64,000 bases of DNA, from the NCBI GenBank assembly GCA_041940385.1, contig JBGTSD010000003.1, forward strand, positions 4,742 to 68,741, given 5' to 3'. This document shows positions 28,701 to 39,100 of this stretch, in pieces. Position numbers and translations under genes: made by a program. Below the pieces are notes generated by a model, which saw only the letters and a list, made by a program, of their open reading frames with translations, was not told the DNA's origin and did no database searches. This DNA comes from JACVCK01 sp041940385 (GTDB taxonomy: Bacteria; Planctomycetota; Phycisphaerae; Phycisphaerales; UBA1924). Numbering within the stretch: the stretch's first letter is position 1; each line of letters starts with the position of its first letter.

Positions 28701-31649
28701 GTGACGCGTGATCTCGTCCAGGTGATCGAGGGGTTCGAGGTCCAAGAACTCCTCTCGATACCGCTGAAGCAACTCGGCGCGGATGGTGTCGCGCTGACGG
28801 CCGACTGCCACCAGCTCGATGGCGCGTCGTCGCAGCCCAGCGGCGTGGGGTCCATAGAACAACGCGCGATCGGGCGCAGCGCGTCTGGCGAGCAGCGACG
28901 CGACGACCGCTAGGGCATGGATCCCGTTGCGGCCCGGCTCGTCGCACGCGAAATCTGAGCCGCCGTCGCGGAGGAATGCGGCGGCGACCTTCAGCAATTC
29001 CTTGGACGTGCGGGTCCCGTTGGAGATTGAGTCACTCGCCATTTGGGGGAGCGCGAAGCTCCACTCCACTCCGCCGATGCCGCGGAGCGGATAGGCCGCA
29101 GGGGGGTCGACCGCACGGCCGCGCTTCTGGAGCTCGGCGATGACCCGGCGCCAATGAGCCAGTTCATCCGGTGTTGCAGAGGCGGGATCGGTGGTTGGTG
29201 GCAGAGTCGTTGGGCCGTCGCCGACGCGGCCCAGTCGGCCGAGCATGCGGTACAAGCTCTCGCCGGTGCCTCGTGGAGCGTGGAGCTCGCGCACGTAAGT
29301 GTTTAGCCGCTCGCGGGCCGTCGCCAAGTCGGCGCGAAGGATGTCCCAGCCGTCGGAGGATCGGAGAGTTGAGGCAAGGAGACTCTCGCTGAGTTGAGCG
29401 AGGACTTCCTTCTTGCTCGCCTTCGCGGAGTGAAGCTCCAGGCAGAAGGCGCCGAGACCGTCTTGCTCCAGCCGCTTCCGCACGACGGTGAGCGCGGCCA
29501 TCTTTTCGGCGACGAAGAGCACACGCTTTCCGCGCGCGAGCGAATCGGCAACCATGTTCGCGATGGTCTGGCTCTTTCCCGTCCCGGGAGGCCCTTCGAG
29601 CACGAAGGTTCGCCCATCCGCCGCGGCGCGGATCGCAACGAGCTGGGAAGAATCAGCGTCGCGCGTGCAGAGGAGGTCGTCCGACTTCGCCTGCTCGTCG
29701 AGGTCTTCAGGTCTTGGGAAAGGGTCCGGATCGAAATCGTGCCCGGGGCGATCCACGAGGTGGCCGACTAAACGGTTCTGCTTCAGGCGATTGGCATTCT
29801 CCTGTAGGTCCTTCCACATCAGGAACTTGTTGAACGAGAACAGGCCAAGAGCGGCCGACTCCAGAACCTCCCAGCGGGGGGAGTTGCGGATCGCGGCGCG
29901 GATGTTGCGCAGAATGAGATCGACGTCGAGGCCGTGCTCATCCTCCGGCAACCGGTCGAGGCCATCGGTCGCGATGCCGAAGTCAACTCGGAGCTTCTCG
30001 AGCAGCGTTACGTTGGGACGCAGCGGTTCGTCGTTCAAGCTGATCGCGTAGCGGTATCCAGAACCGGCCGAAGAACGGTGCAATGTGATTGGGAGCAGGA
30101 TGAGCGGCGCGGAGCGCGGCGAATCCGATGATTCGACCTCGTACCACTTGAGGAACCCCAGGGCGAGATACAGCACGTTTGCGCCCGTTTCCTCAATGCT
30201 CGTCCGGGCGAGGCGGAAGAGGTTGAGAAGCCGCTTGTCTGTTTCCGCGGGCGACTGGGCGCTGTGCAGGTGTCCTGCCTCGAGCTCCTCCTTTAGAAAC
30301 TGCTCGGCCGGGTCTGATTTGGGTAGGATGGAGAATGCGGCTCCGTCGGCGAGTGCGTTCTCAACGTCGCTGAGACTTGGGATGGTGAGATCGAGCGCCC
30401 GCCCTGTGGTCTTGAAGTTCAGCAATCGGTTCCGGAGGGAAAGATCGAGCAGTCGCGTTTTCCAACGCTCGATGCGCTGCGAGGGAGTTTCGCCGGGCAC
30501 CTTGTCTCCGGTCCTGCCGCGCTCGGCGCGCTCGGCCAGCGCGACACGATCGATCGCGGCTCCTGCTGCCGCCGGATCGGCGCCTTCACGCAACCGCTCA
30601 AGATCGACGCCGGCTTGGCCATCGACGCGCAGTGGCAGCGGGCGGACGCCACGCTTGCGCGCCGACCGGATGTCGATTGCAAGGAAGGTGGCGCCGGGCT
30701 TGCGCATGCGGGCCTTCGCGGCCTCCATAGCCTGTTGAAAGCTTGCGCCGCTCTGCGTTATGTGCGTGGACTCAACCGGGACGACCTCGCCGAGTTCGAT
30801 GAGGTTGCGAATGGTCGCCGGTTCATCGATGACCGCTTCCGGCAAGTGAGCGTCGTGCGTCCAAATCGCGGGCATCGCGTGCCCTTCTGGCAGCAGAATT
30901 AGCGGATGCAGGCCACATTGCTCCCATGCCGAGGCGATGAGCAGCGAAAGGTCGAGGCATGTCCCGAACTGCTCGCGTGCAATCCGGTCGACGAGTCGGA
31001 CGCGCTGACCTGACGTCTCGAAGCTCGCGGGCGGGTTGATGTATCCGATGCCTCGCGATGCCACCGCGTTAAAGCATGCCTCCGCGAGTTGTGCGGCGCG
31101 TTGGCGGCTCCCGCTCTGGTAGCCGTCGAGTGCGTCGGCGCCGCTCAGGCCGCGCATCGCCTGGCGGGCGAGGCCGAGCAGCTCAGCAACAACCGGATGG
31201 TTTGGCGTGACGAACGCCGCGGTGATCTCTGGATAGTGACCCGCCCCAGGCCATTGATCGAAAGCTAGCAAGTCGATCGGAAGTGATCTGTCCGAAGATC
31301 CGGCTGGGCACGAAACGCGGCAGATGATCTCGGTTCGTTCCGCCTCGGTGCGGGTGGCCAACGTCTGCGCGGACAAGCGAAACTCGTGCGGTTCAATCAG
31401 GGCGGTGGTACCGGGATCGAGCCGAGCGACACGCCCGGTCCAGCTCGCAGCATCGCCGTTGCCTAGCGAGAGTTCGATCTCAACATCGTCAATGGGCTCC
31501 GAGTGGCATGCCGTCAGGCGAACGGCGCTCACAAGCGGGATTCCGTTCTGCTGAAACGCGAAGTTAACGCGGTCGCTGTATACCAACGCGACGTCAATGG
31601 GCGACGGCGGTATGCAGGATGGCTTATCCTCGGCTTGCGCGATGCTCAT
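25713..31649 (-). CDS. giant DUF4011-helicase-nuclease (DUF3320) defence protein
   Basis: A 1,978-residue protein. The N-terminal about 350 residues include a transglutaminase-like block (FGTCLDLSLLIASAWEQCG, PEGHAMPAIWTHD) common in these proteins; then DUF4011 (RWKTRLLDLSLRNRLLNFK, near 400). An Upf1-like superfamily 1 helicase is split: Walker A LEGPPGTGKSQT (near 685), then a long insert, then VIFDEASQIPVW (near 1320) and GDSKQLPPTS. The C-terminal part holds a Vsr/DUF559-like nuclease (GYRIDLAVRHPD...GVECDGAMYHS, near 1645-1675) and a DUF3320 tail. This DUF4011-helicase-Vsr-like layout is one I recall from experimentally tested anti-phage proteins; the match was not checked. ATG at 31649. 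Likely to sense and cut invading nucleic acid. Confidence 0.88.
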   Translation of the reverse strand: MSIAQAEDKPSCIPPSPIDVALVYSDRVNFAFQQNGIPLVSAVRLTACHSEPIDDVEIELSLGNGDAASWTGRVARLDPGTTALIEPHEFRLSAQTLATRTEAERTEIICRVSCPAGSSDRSLPIDLLAFDQWPGAGHYPEITAAFVTPNHPVVAELLGLARQAMRGLSGADALDGYQSGSRQRAAQLAEACFNAVASRGIGYINPPASFETSGQRVRLVDRIAREQFGTCLDLSLLIASAWEQCGLHPLILLPEGHAMPAIWTHDAHLPEAVIDEPATIRNLIELGEVVPVESTHITQSGASFQQAMEAAKARMRKPGATFLAIDIRSARKRGVRPLPLRVDGQAGVDLERLREGADPAAAGAAIDRVALAERAERGRTGDKVPGETPSQRIERWKTRLLDLSLRNRLLNFKTTGRALDLTIPSLSDVENALADGAAFSILPKSDPAEQFLKEELEAGHLHSAQSPAETDKRLLNLFRLARTSIEETGANVLYLALGFLKWYEVESSDSPRSAPLILLPITLHRSSAGSGYRYAISLNDEPLRPNVTLLEKLRVDFGIATDGLDRLPEDEHGLDVDLILRNIRAAIRNSPRWEVLESAALGLFSFNKFLMWKDLQENANRLKQNRLVGHLVDRPGHDFDPDPFPRPEDLDEQAKSDDLLCTRDADSSQLVAIRAAADGRTFVLEGPPGTGKSQTIANMVADSLARGKRVLFVAEKMAALTVVRKRLEQDGLGAFCLELHSAKASKKEVLAQLSESLLASTLRSSDGWDILRADLATARERLNTYVRELHAPRGTGESLYRMLGRLGRVGDGPTTLPPTTDPASATPDELAHWRRVIAELQKRGRAVDPPAAYPLRGIGGVEWSFALPQMASDSISNGTRTSKELLKVAAAFLRDGGSDFACDEPGRNGIHALAVVASLLARRAAPDRALFYGPHAAGLRRRAIELVAVGRQRDTIRAELLQRYREEFLDLEPLDHLDEITRHLKQHKLLRVFTAQRIRKSLRKYALSGLPSLDELASDLERLRELRRLTNSMNPESDLVDALGDQWNNGAASWDAIEEVCQWCEKLAKALAAIDADTAMPGCATRLADAASSPDGAARLRASGASLARAWVEWSNTWQSIERVLATNADHAFGDPSRQWLRQVGSTLQRWTDNLSSLNTWCAWHSARTEAVKCGLEPLVQLYERGGCPLSELEDVFWRSFGRAWFNTVADRVDAIRSFNADAHSDAIETFKTLDLRSIKQAQAVVAAHLAARAPATSSSASPQSELGILRRELEKKRRHLPTRRLIESMPTLLPRLKPCFLMSPLSVAQFLDSQLPPFDLVIFDEASQIPVWDAIGAMARGRDVIVVGDSKQLPPTSFFSTIDSDDEFEADDHAIDDMESILKECNASGISSMRLRWHYRSRHETLIAFSNHHYYNNELHTFPSPEERCEQLGVTFRHVPNAVYDRGGSRTSRIEAVLVADELVRMLRAQDADSDAERESIGVVTFSQAQQSLIEDLLDERRREHPEIERYFSSSVLEPVFVKNLENVQGDERDCIIFSIGYGRDQHGRMPMNFGPINRDGGERRLNVAVTRARRRLIVFSSITSDDIDLRRTQSVGVAHLKTFLDYAKRGPEALASVSLPTHRDFDSDFERAVCDALIELGWQVDCQVGCAGYRIDLAVRHPDKPGRYLLGVECDGAMYHSAKTARDRDRLRQSVLESLGWRIARVWSTEWQVDRRGCLAKLAHALEDEMSSPRTTAPAVPQPPDVQSPNLTPTQPQRIVDGPAYSPQPEVLPTPIASGPSTLPNQDLPPYIPAKITVGPLGDFGVYDPASTPHLITALGRIVAIESPVTKSLAMRRLADATGMQRIREQFRDRFDAVQSAAIRAGVIFARGDDLWSPVQASAEFTQFRVPSDLPDSHRDIEDIPLVELQNAVVHVLTCQFGLLRSDLIREVARLFGSRRTTSRMSDRIGNAVDNLIARGSAQSVDDIVRIATAHQ

Positions 31650-31692
31650 GATTAACCCGCCGCAATGGTGCCCCTCAGACTATGAGGCGCCC

Positions 31693-31698
31693 AGTATA
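31693..31698 (-). promoter_or_regulatory. possible -10 box upstream of the DUF4011 gene
   Basis: TATACT on the minus strand, 44-49 bases before the ATG at 31649, in the 147-bp gap after the HEPN gene. No good -35 box is visible at the usual distance, so this is a weak call. Confidence 0.2.
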
Positions 31699-31796
31699 AA
31701 CGACTATGCTGTCACCGATTCAGGAGGTCCCTGCCGATGACGATCGGGGGCAAAGAAGGCCCATTCCGGCCGACTAAAGGCGCGGCGTGCGGCCGC

Positions 31797-32504
31797 TTAT
31801 CGGTCTTTGCTGAATTTGCTTGAGCTGTCGATCGGCGGATAGCACAGGTCGTCCCACTGTTCGCTCCATGCGTGATCGATGATCACTTGCGATGCGGTCC
31901 GGAGGAATAGGCTGAGGAACGCTGCGCAGCGCTCGACAGCGGTCCGGTTCAGGCGCCCGCTGTACGTCGCGGCGCCATGCACAAGCTGGCACCGGGCCAG
32001 GTAGACCCTCTGCAGCGCGGCGTCGGTGATGCTCTCGAAGCGGCCCTCGACGTACATCGACCCGAGCTTGCGGGCGGCCGTCTGGGCGCGCCGGGCCTCT
32101 TCCTCACCCGGGTCGCGCCAGTAGTAACGGCTGAGGTACTCGTCGCCGACGATCGCCTTTACCAGCTCACGCTCCGCCGTCAGCATCGCGGCCAGCAACC
32201 GTTCGCGGTCGAATTGAAAGACCCGGCGAAGGAACGCATCGAGCGCGGGCTTGTCGGCGACGGGCTCGCGGAGCGCGGGGTCCCAGCGGCCGTAGAGACT
32301 GTTGAGGGCGATCCATCCATAGATCAGGCGGGCGTCGTCGAGGCCGGGGATGTCGGCGGGCAAATCCTCGACGGCTTGCAACCAGCTCCAGCAGCGGTGC
32401 AGCCGGACGCGGATCGCCTCGTGCTCGTCCGCCGCGGCGGGGCCATCCTTGATCGGCTTCCAGCGCCGACGCAGGTCGCGGACTGAGTGTTCGATTGGGA
32501 CCAA
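31797..32504 (-). CDS. HEPN-domain-like protein
   Basis: A 235-residue mostly helical soluble protein. The motif ARCQLVHGAATY near residues 168-180 fits the Rx4-6H signature of HEPN domains, many of which are RNases in toxin-antitoxin and abortive-infection systems; upstream helices ('ALNSLYGRWDP') fit an Apea/MAE-like HEPN. The start used is a TTG at 32504 with GGAG about 10 bases upstream; there is no better candidate. It is upstream of and in line with the DUF4011 gene (147-bp gap), so it may be the first gene of that leftward set. Function as an RNA-cutting effector is an inference from the motif. Confidence 0.65.
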   Translation of the reverse strand: MVPIEHSVRDLRRRWKPIKDGPAAADEHEAIRVRLHRCWSWLQAVEDLPADIPGLDDARLIYGWIALNSLYGRWDPALREPVADKPALDAFLRRVFQFDRERLLAAMLTAERELVKAIVGDEYLSRYYWRDPGEEEARRAQTAARKLGSMYVEGRFESITDAALQRVYLARCQLVHGAATYSGRLNRTAVERCAAFLSLFLRTASQVIIDHAWSEQWDDLCYPPIDSSSKFSKDR

Positions 32505-32595
32505 CGCGCTCGTTCTCCGCCTCGACGGCCGTGCGATCGTGCACGCCGTCGAGTGCGGAGAAGATACCGCGATGATGTCGCGCGTCCGGCGGTGC

Positions 32596-32847
32596 TCAAT
32601 TCATCGATGCGCGGATCATCGCCACAATCCCCTCGCGCACCGCGCTCGGCAGCCGCGGCCAAGCGTCGATGACGAGCGCGAGGTCGGGGTCAGTGGCGCG
32701 TGAGGGCATTTCGGGGCTCGGAGGGGCATCGGGCTCCGGCGGCACTGCGCTTTTCGCTGAGTTGGACTCGGGCGTCGGATTTGGAGATGCTTGCAAGTCC
32801 GCTTGGCAAGCGGGTTTAGCGACGGTCGTCGGGTCGCCCGTTCCAGC
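32596..32847 (-). pseudogene. separated C-terminal tail of the element's integrase
   Basis: The minus-strand frame entering from the attR core (QWRWADSNRRPRVYE, same peptide as the integrase C-terminus at attL) continues without a stop for 83 codons to 32596. It encodes a Pro/Ser-rich linker and a conserved-looking end, DPDLALVIDAWPRLPSAVRE then GIVAMIRASMN, which resembles the tail I associate with planctomycetal integrases. The distance between the two cores is a multiple of three, so in the excised circle this stretch would be joined in frame to int. In the integrated state it has no start beyond a TTG at 32796. Confidence 0.7.
32741..32761. repeat. 21-bp direct repeat, right copy
   Basis: Identical to 9917-9937. 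It lies 87 bp inside the right core and encodes the SAKSAVP peptide of the integrase tail. Confidence 0.6.
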
Positions 32848-32898
32848 TTCATAAACCCTAGGTCGGCGGTTCGAGTCCGCCCATCGCCATTGGGACTT
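32848..32898. repeat. attR: 51-bp attachment core with displaced tRNA-Met 3' half
   Basis: Identical to 9760-9810. It has the tRNA sequence from the anticodon loop to A73 but nothing resembling the 5' half before it, so it is not a functional tRNA. It marks the right end of the element. Confidence 0.95.
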
Positions 32899-33166
32899 TG
32901 GTGAGAGCGGCAGTTGGTGGTGCGCGTGGGTTGGGGTTGGGCTTTCAGTTTGGGCTTTGGGGGTTGGCGGAAATCAGCAGGTGGCGCCGGCGCTCGTCGT
33001 TCTCGGACGCGCGGTGTGCGTGCGCTGTGGTCCGAGAGCGCGCAAAGTCCGGATGCGCGGGGGTTTGGCATCGGCGAAAGCCCGGGGTTTGAATGGGCGT
33101 GTCAATTCGGTTGGGCGCGTGTCCGATGCACGAGCGGACCCCTGATTCCCCCAACCGGAGATAGTT

Positions 33167-36100
33167 GTGGCCAAGCAACCTTCGCGTCGCTCACGAACGT
33201 CGCGCAAAGACGCCAAGCGTCAGCGCCCCGAGACGCTCGAGGACCGGATTCTGCTCTCTGGCACGTGGGCGGACGCCGACACCGGCGATCCGATCGCGGG
33301 TCCGACGGACAACAACGACACGTACACCGGAACGAGCGGGTCCGACACGGCGTCGGGGCTCGGCGGCGCCGACAACCTGTTCGGCGGCGACGGCGACGAC
33401 ACGCTGTCGGGCGGCGCGGGCAACGATCAGCTCTACGGCGAGGGCGGCAATGACACGCTCTCGGGCGGCGCGGGCGATGACGTGCTCGACGGCGGCTCCG
33501 GCTCGGATACGGCCGACTACTCGGGCTCAATCAATCGCGTCGTGGTCGACCTCGACGACGGCACGGCGACGGGTCAGGGCAACGACACGCTGGTCGGCAT
33601 CGAGAACGTGCAGGGCTCGACGGGCGACGACGTGATCCGCGGCGACGGCCAGGCGAACACGATCGACGGCGGCGCGGGGCACGACTACATCGAGGGCCGC
33701 GGCGGCAATGACGTGATCAGCGGCGGGTCCGGGAACGACGTGATCGACGCCGGCGAGGGCAACGACACGGTGTCGGGCGGTTCGGGCGACGATCTTCTGA
33801 TCGGCGGCGGCGGCACGGACACCGTGACGTACGAGGGCGCCACGGGCGGAGTGAACGTCGACCTGGGCGCGGGCACGAGCACGGGCGAGGGCAACGACAC
33901 GCTCGTGGGCTTCGAGAACGTGACGGGCTCGTCGCACAACGACACGATCGTCGGCGACGGCGGCGCGAACACCATCCGCGGCGGCGGCGGCAACGACACG
34001 CTGCGCGGCGGCGCGGGCGACGACACGCTCGAGGGCGAGGCGGGCGATGACGTGCTCGAGGGCGGCACGGGCAACGACACGCTGCGCGGCGGCACGGGCA
34101 ACGACACCCTGCGCGGCGAGGCCGGCGCGGACGTGCTCGAGGGCGGCGCCGGGGACGACGTGCTCGAGGGCGGCGCGGACAACGACACGCTGCGGGGCGG
34201 CTCGGGCAACGACACGCTGCGCGGCGGGACCGGCGACGACACGCTGGAGGGCGGCGCGGGCGACGACGCGATCATCGGCGGCGACGGCGTGGACACCGTG
34301 ACGTACGCGAACGCGTCGCAGGGCGTGACGGTGGACCTCGGCGCCGGCACGGCGACGGGCGACGGCACGGACACCATCTCCGAGACGGAAAACGTCATCG
34401 GCTCGTCGTACAACGACACGATCACCGGCGACGGCGGCGCGAACGTCCTCGAGGGCGGCGCGGGCGACGACGTGCTGTCCGGCGGCGGCGGCAACGACAC
34501 GCTGCGCGGCGGGCAGGGCAACGACGTGCTCATCGGCGGCGCGGGCGTGAACACGCTCGAGGGCGGCGAGGGCGACGACGTGCTGTACGCGGACGGCGAC
34601 GACATCGTGCGCGGCGGCACGGGCTACGACACGGTGTCGTTCGAGAATTCGACCAGCGGGGTCACGTTCGACTTCGCGGGCACGGACATCGAGCACGCGA
34701 TCGGCAGCGATCACGACGACGTGTTCGCGATCAGCAGCGCGAATCCCGGCGATCACTTCGTGATCGAGGGCGGCGCGGGATCGAACGTCATCGATCTGAG
34801 CGCGTTCGACGTGTCGGACATCGAGATCGACCACGAGACGGGCATCGCGACGGTGCAGCTCGCGGGCGGCGGCTCGTTCACGATCGAGTTCAGCGACGTG
34901 GATCACTTCTACGTCGATGGCGTCGAGGGCGCGCCGATGCTGGCGACGGCCGAGGATGTCGTGGTCGGCGAGGCGGAGCTCGTGCAGCTCAACGGCACGG
35001 GGATGTCGGAGCCGGGCAAGGTCCTGACGTACTCGTGGTCGCAGGTCTCGGGCCCGGTCGTCGCGATCAACGGCGCGGATACGTCTGCACCGACGTTCCA
35101 GACGCCGGAGCTGGATTCGAACGCGACGATCCGGTTCCGCGTCGAGGTGTCGGACGGGACGAATACGGGCGTGCAGTTCGTGACGGTCGGCGTGACGGCG
35201 GACAACGATCCGGTCGTCGTCGATCTGGGTCCGGACCGCATCGTGAGCGAGGGCGAGGCGGTGACGCTGAACGCCTCGATCGTGGACCCCGAGGGATACA
35301 CCACGCTGCAGACGTGGGAGCAGGTGTCCGGTCCGGCGGTGGAGCTGAGCGGCGAGGAGACCTCCTCGCTGTCGTTCACCGCGCCGGTGCTGACGGAGAG
35401 CGCGGACCTGGTCTTCAAGATCACGGTCTCCGACGGCGAGAACGAGACGATCGAGTTCATCACCGTGCACGTGGACGGCGCGAACGACGCGGCGGTTGCG
35501 GACGCCGGCCCGGACATGACGGTCGCCGAGGGGCGCACGGTCACGCTGGCGGGTTCGGCGACGGATCCGGACGGGGGCGGCGCGCCGACGTACAGCTGGC
35601 GGCAGGTCTCCGGTCCGGCGGTCGTGCTGAACGACGCGGACACGCTCTCGCCGAGCTTCCTCTCGCCGCAGGGTCTGGTGAACACGGACCTCGAGTTCGA
35701 GCTGACGGTGACGGACGGCGGGAATGTCTCGACGGACACGGTGATCGTGACGGTCAACGCGACCGACGAGGGGCCGAACTTCACGTCGCTGCCCACGCTG
35801 AGCGTCGGCGAGAACCAGGTCGTGATGCTGAGCGCGGCGGCGGAAGATCCCGAGGGCAATCCCGTCACGTATTCGTGGCGGCAGACCGGCGGCACGCCGG
35901 TGACGCTGTCGAACGCGAACACGCAGACGCCCTCGTTCACGTCTCCCGAGCTGATCAGCAATTCGTGGCTGACGTTCGAGGTGACGGCGAGCGACGGCTC
36001 GGTGTCGTCGATCGGCACGGTGGAAGTGCTGGTGAACGCGATCAACAATGCGCCGACGGTCGAGGCGGCTCCGGACTTTGTCGTCGAGTCGGGCGACCTG

Positions 36101-39100
36101 GCGGAGCTGTCGGCGTCGGGCGCTGATCCGGAAGGCCGCGCCATTGCGTACACGTGGACGCAGGTGAGTGGTCCGGCGGCGGACATCTTCAACGCCAGTT
36201 CGGCGAATGCATCGTTTGATGCGCCGACGGTGACGGAGACGACGGAGCTGGTGTTCCAGGTCGAGGTGACCGACGGCCGCAACACGACGGTGGACACGAT
36301 CACCGTGACCATTGAACCCGGCGCCGGCGTGGGCGGTGGTGGCGGCAGCGGCGGCAGTGGTGGCAGTGGAGGCAGTGGCGGGAGCGGCGGCAGTGGAGGT
36401 AGCGGTGGGGGCGGTGAAGGCGGCGGTGGCGGCGGCAGCGGTGGCGGCGGCGGTGGTGGTGGCGGAAGCGGTGGAGGCGGCGGCGGAGCGCCTCCTGCGG
36501 AGCCGCTGATCGTTCGCGCGCCGGCCATGATCGAGACGATGGAGGGCGACACGGTTGCGCTGAGCGTGAACGTGCCGCAGTCCACGGGCAATGTGTCGTA
36601 TTCGTGGACGCAGGTCGCCGGTTCGGAGACGGTCGTGCTGACCGGGTCGGACACGGCGTCGCCGACGTTCGTCGTGCCGGAGCACCTGGACAACGAGGTG
36701 TACGTCTTCGACGTGACGGTGACGGACGACACGGGTTCGCAGACGGTGCGTGTGAACGTGCGCGTCGAGGCGGACAACGATGCGCCGGACGCGGATGCGG
36801 ACGAGGACGCCACGCAGCTCACGGAGAGCATCTATCAGGTTGGTTCGACGAACTCGGACCCCGAGGGTCAGAACCTGTCGTACCGGTGGGTTCAGGTCGG
36901 GGGTCCGAACGTCAACGTGCTGAGCGGCCGCTCGCCGCACCTGCAGGTGTCGTCGCGCGGATTGACCGAGCCGGCGGAGGTGACGTTCGAGCTGCAGGTG
37001 TCGGACGGCACGAACGTGTCGACGGACCTGGTGACGTTCACGATGAATCCGGGGAACACGGACCCTGAGGTCTCGGCGGGTCCTGATCAGGACGTGTTCG
37101 AGAACGATCTCGTGCAGCTGACGTCGGTGGCGACGGACGCGGACGAGGACGAGCTGACGTACTTCTGGACGCAGACGGGTGGCCCCGCGGTCGTGCTGTC
37201 GGATCCGACGAGCCCGACGCCGACGTTCACGGCGCCGCAGACCGGCGGCGTGGAGGAGATCACGTTCGAGCTGCGGGTGTCGGACGGGATCGCGGAGGTG
37301 ACGGACAGCGTCACGATCCGCGTGGAGGGCGTCAACGAGCCGCCGATCGTGGACGCGGGTCCGTTCCAGAGTGTGAACGAGAACGATCTTGTGACGCTCA
37401 CGGCGACGGCGAGCGATCCGGAGGACGACACGCTGACGTACACGTGGCGTCAGGTGCACGGCACGCCGGTGGTGATCAACGACGCCAACAACCCGACGGC
37501 GACGTTCACGGCGCCGGAGGGCGTGGCGAACTCGTATGTGACGTTCGAGGTCGAGGTCACGGACGGGGAGTTCACGCGGACGGACCGGGTGACCGTGCTG
37601 ATCAACGCGGACAACGACGCGCCGACGCTGGACGCGGGGCCGGACTTCACGGTGATGGAGGAGTCCACCGTGACGATCCCGGCGACGGCGTCCGATCCGG
37701 AGGGCCGGCCGCTCTCGCATCAGTGGGAGCAGATCGGCGGTCCGGCGGTGACGATCGTGGATCCGTACGCGCTCGAGGCGCAGTTCGATGCGCCGAACGT
37801 GGCGCAGGACACGGAGCTGACGTTCCGGATCACGACGACGGACGGCGAGCACACCGTGGTGGACACGGTGACGGTGACGGTGTCGGGCGTGAACGACGCG
37901 CCGGAGCCGGTCAACGCGACGACGATCGCGACGGAGGACATCGAGTCGGCCGTCGTGCTCACGGGGACCGACCCGGACCTCGGCCACGAGGTGACGCACT
38001 TCCGGGTCGATGCGCTGCCGGCCTTCGGCACGCTGACGTTCAACGGTTCGCCGGTGAACGCGGGCGACATCTTCACGGCGGCGGAGATCGAGGCGGGGCA
38101 GTTGCGCTTCATCGGCCCGCCGGACGCGAGCGGTTCGACGTCGCTGCAGTTCAGCGTCTCGGACGGGCAGCTCTGGTCCGCGGCGCCGGCGACGCATTCG
38201 ATCGTCGTGGTCGGCGACGCCGATGCGCCGGTGTGGACGACGGCGGACGCGTCGGGCGTGGAGGACACGCCGATCCCGCTGTCGGTCAGCGTGGCGTTGA
38301 CGGACGTGGATGGATCGGAGTCGATCACGGCGGTGAACGTCTCGGGCGCGCCGGCGGGGTCGGTCTTCACGGACGGCGTGAACTCGGTCACGGCGTGGAA
38401 CGGGTCGGCGAACATCACGTCGCTGAACCTGGCGAGCCTGTCGATCATCCCGGCGAGCAATTATGACCAGGACTTCACGCTGACGTTCTCGGCGACGAGC
38501 CGCGAGACGGACGGCGACACGACGGTGGGCGCCGGCACGCTGGTGGTGCACATCGACGCGGTGAACGATCCGCCGATCGCGGTCAGCGGTACGCTGACGA
38601 TCAACGAGGATGTCGAGTCGGTGGTGACGCTGGGCTCTCAGGAGGTGGACACGGGCGACGCCGCGTCGCTGTTCCGCATCGAGAGTCTGCCGTCGCACGG
38701 CACGCTGCTGCTCAACGGTGTCGCGGTGAACGCGGGCGATCAGATCGCGGCGTTCGACGTCTCGCACGGGCTGCTGACGTACCGGCCGGACCCGGACTGG
38801 TCGGGATCGACGTCGTTTGAGTTCAGTGTGTACGACGGCGAGCAGTGGTCGGCGGCGGACGCGACGCAGAGCGTCGTGGTGCGCGGCGTGGCCGATGCCC
38901 CGCTGGTTACGGTCGCGGACGCGTCCGGCGCCGAGGACAGCGTGATCCCGATCCCGATGAGCGCGGCCATCGTGGACGTGGACGGATCGGAGAGCATCAC
39001 GAGGGTCGAGATCTCCGGCGCGCCGGCGGGTTCGATCTTCAGCGACGGTGTGAACTCGGCGACGGCCTACGGCCAGCCGGTGAACGTGACGGGATGGGAC

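Noticed and set aside
32848..32898. Second tRNA-Met gene
   Set aside because: Only the 3' half is present; the upstream bases cannot form the acceptor, D or anticodon 5' arms.
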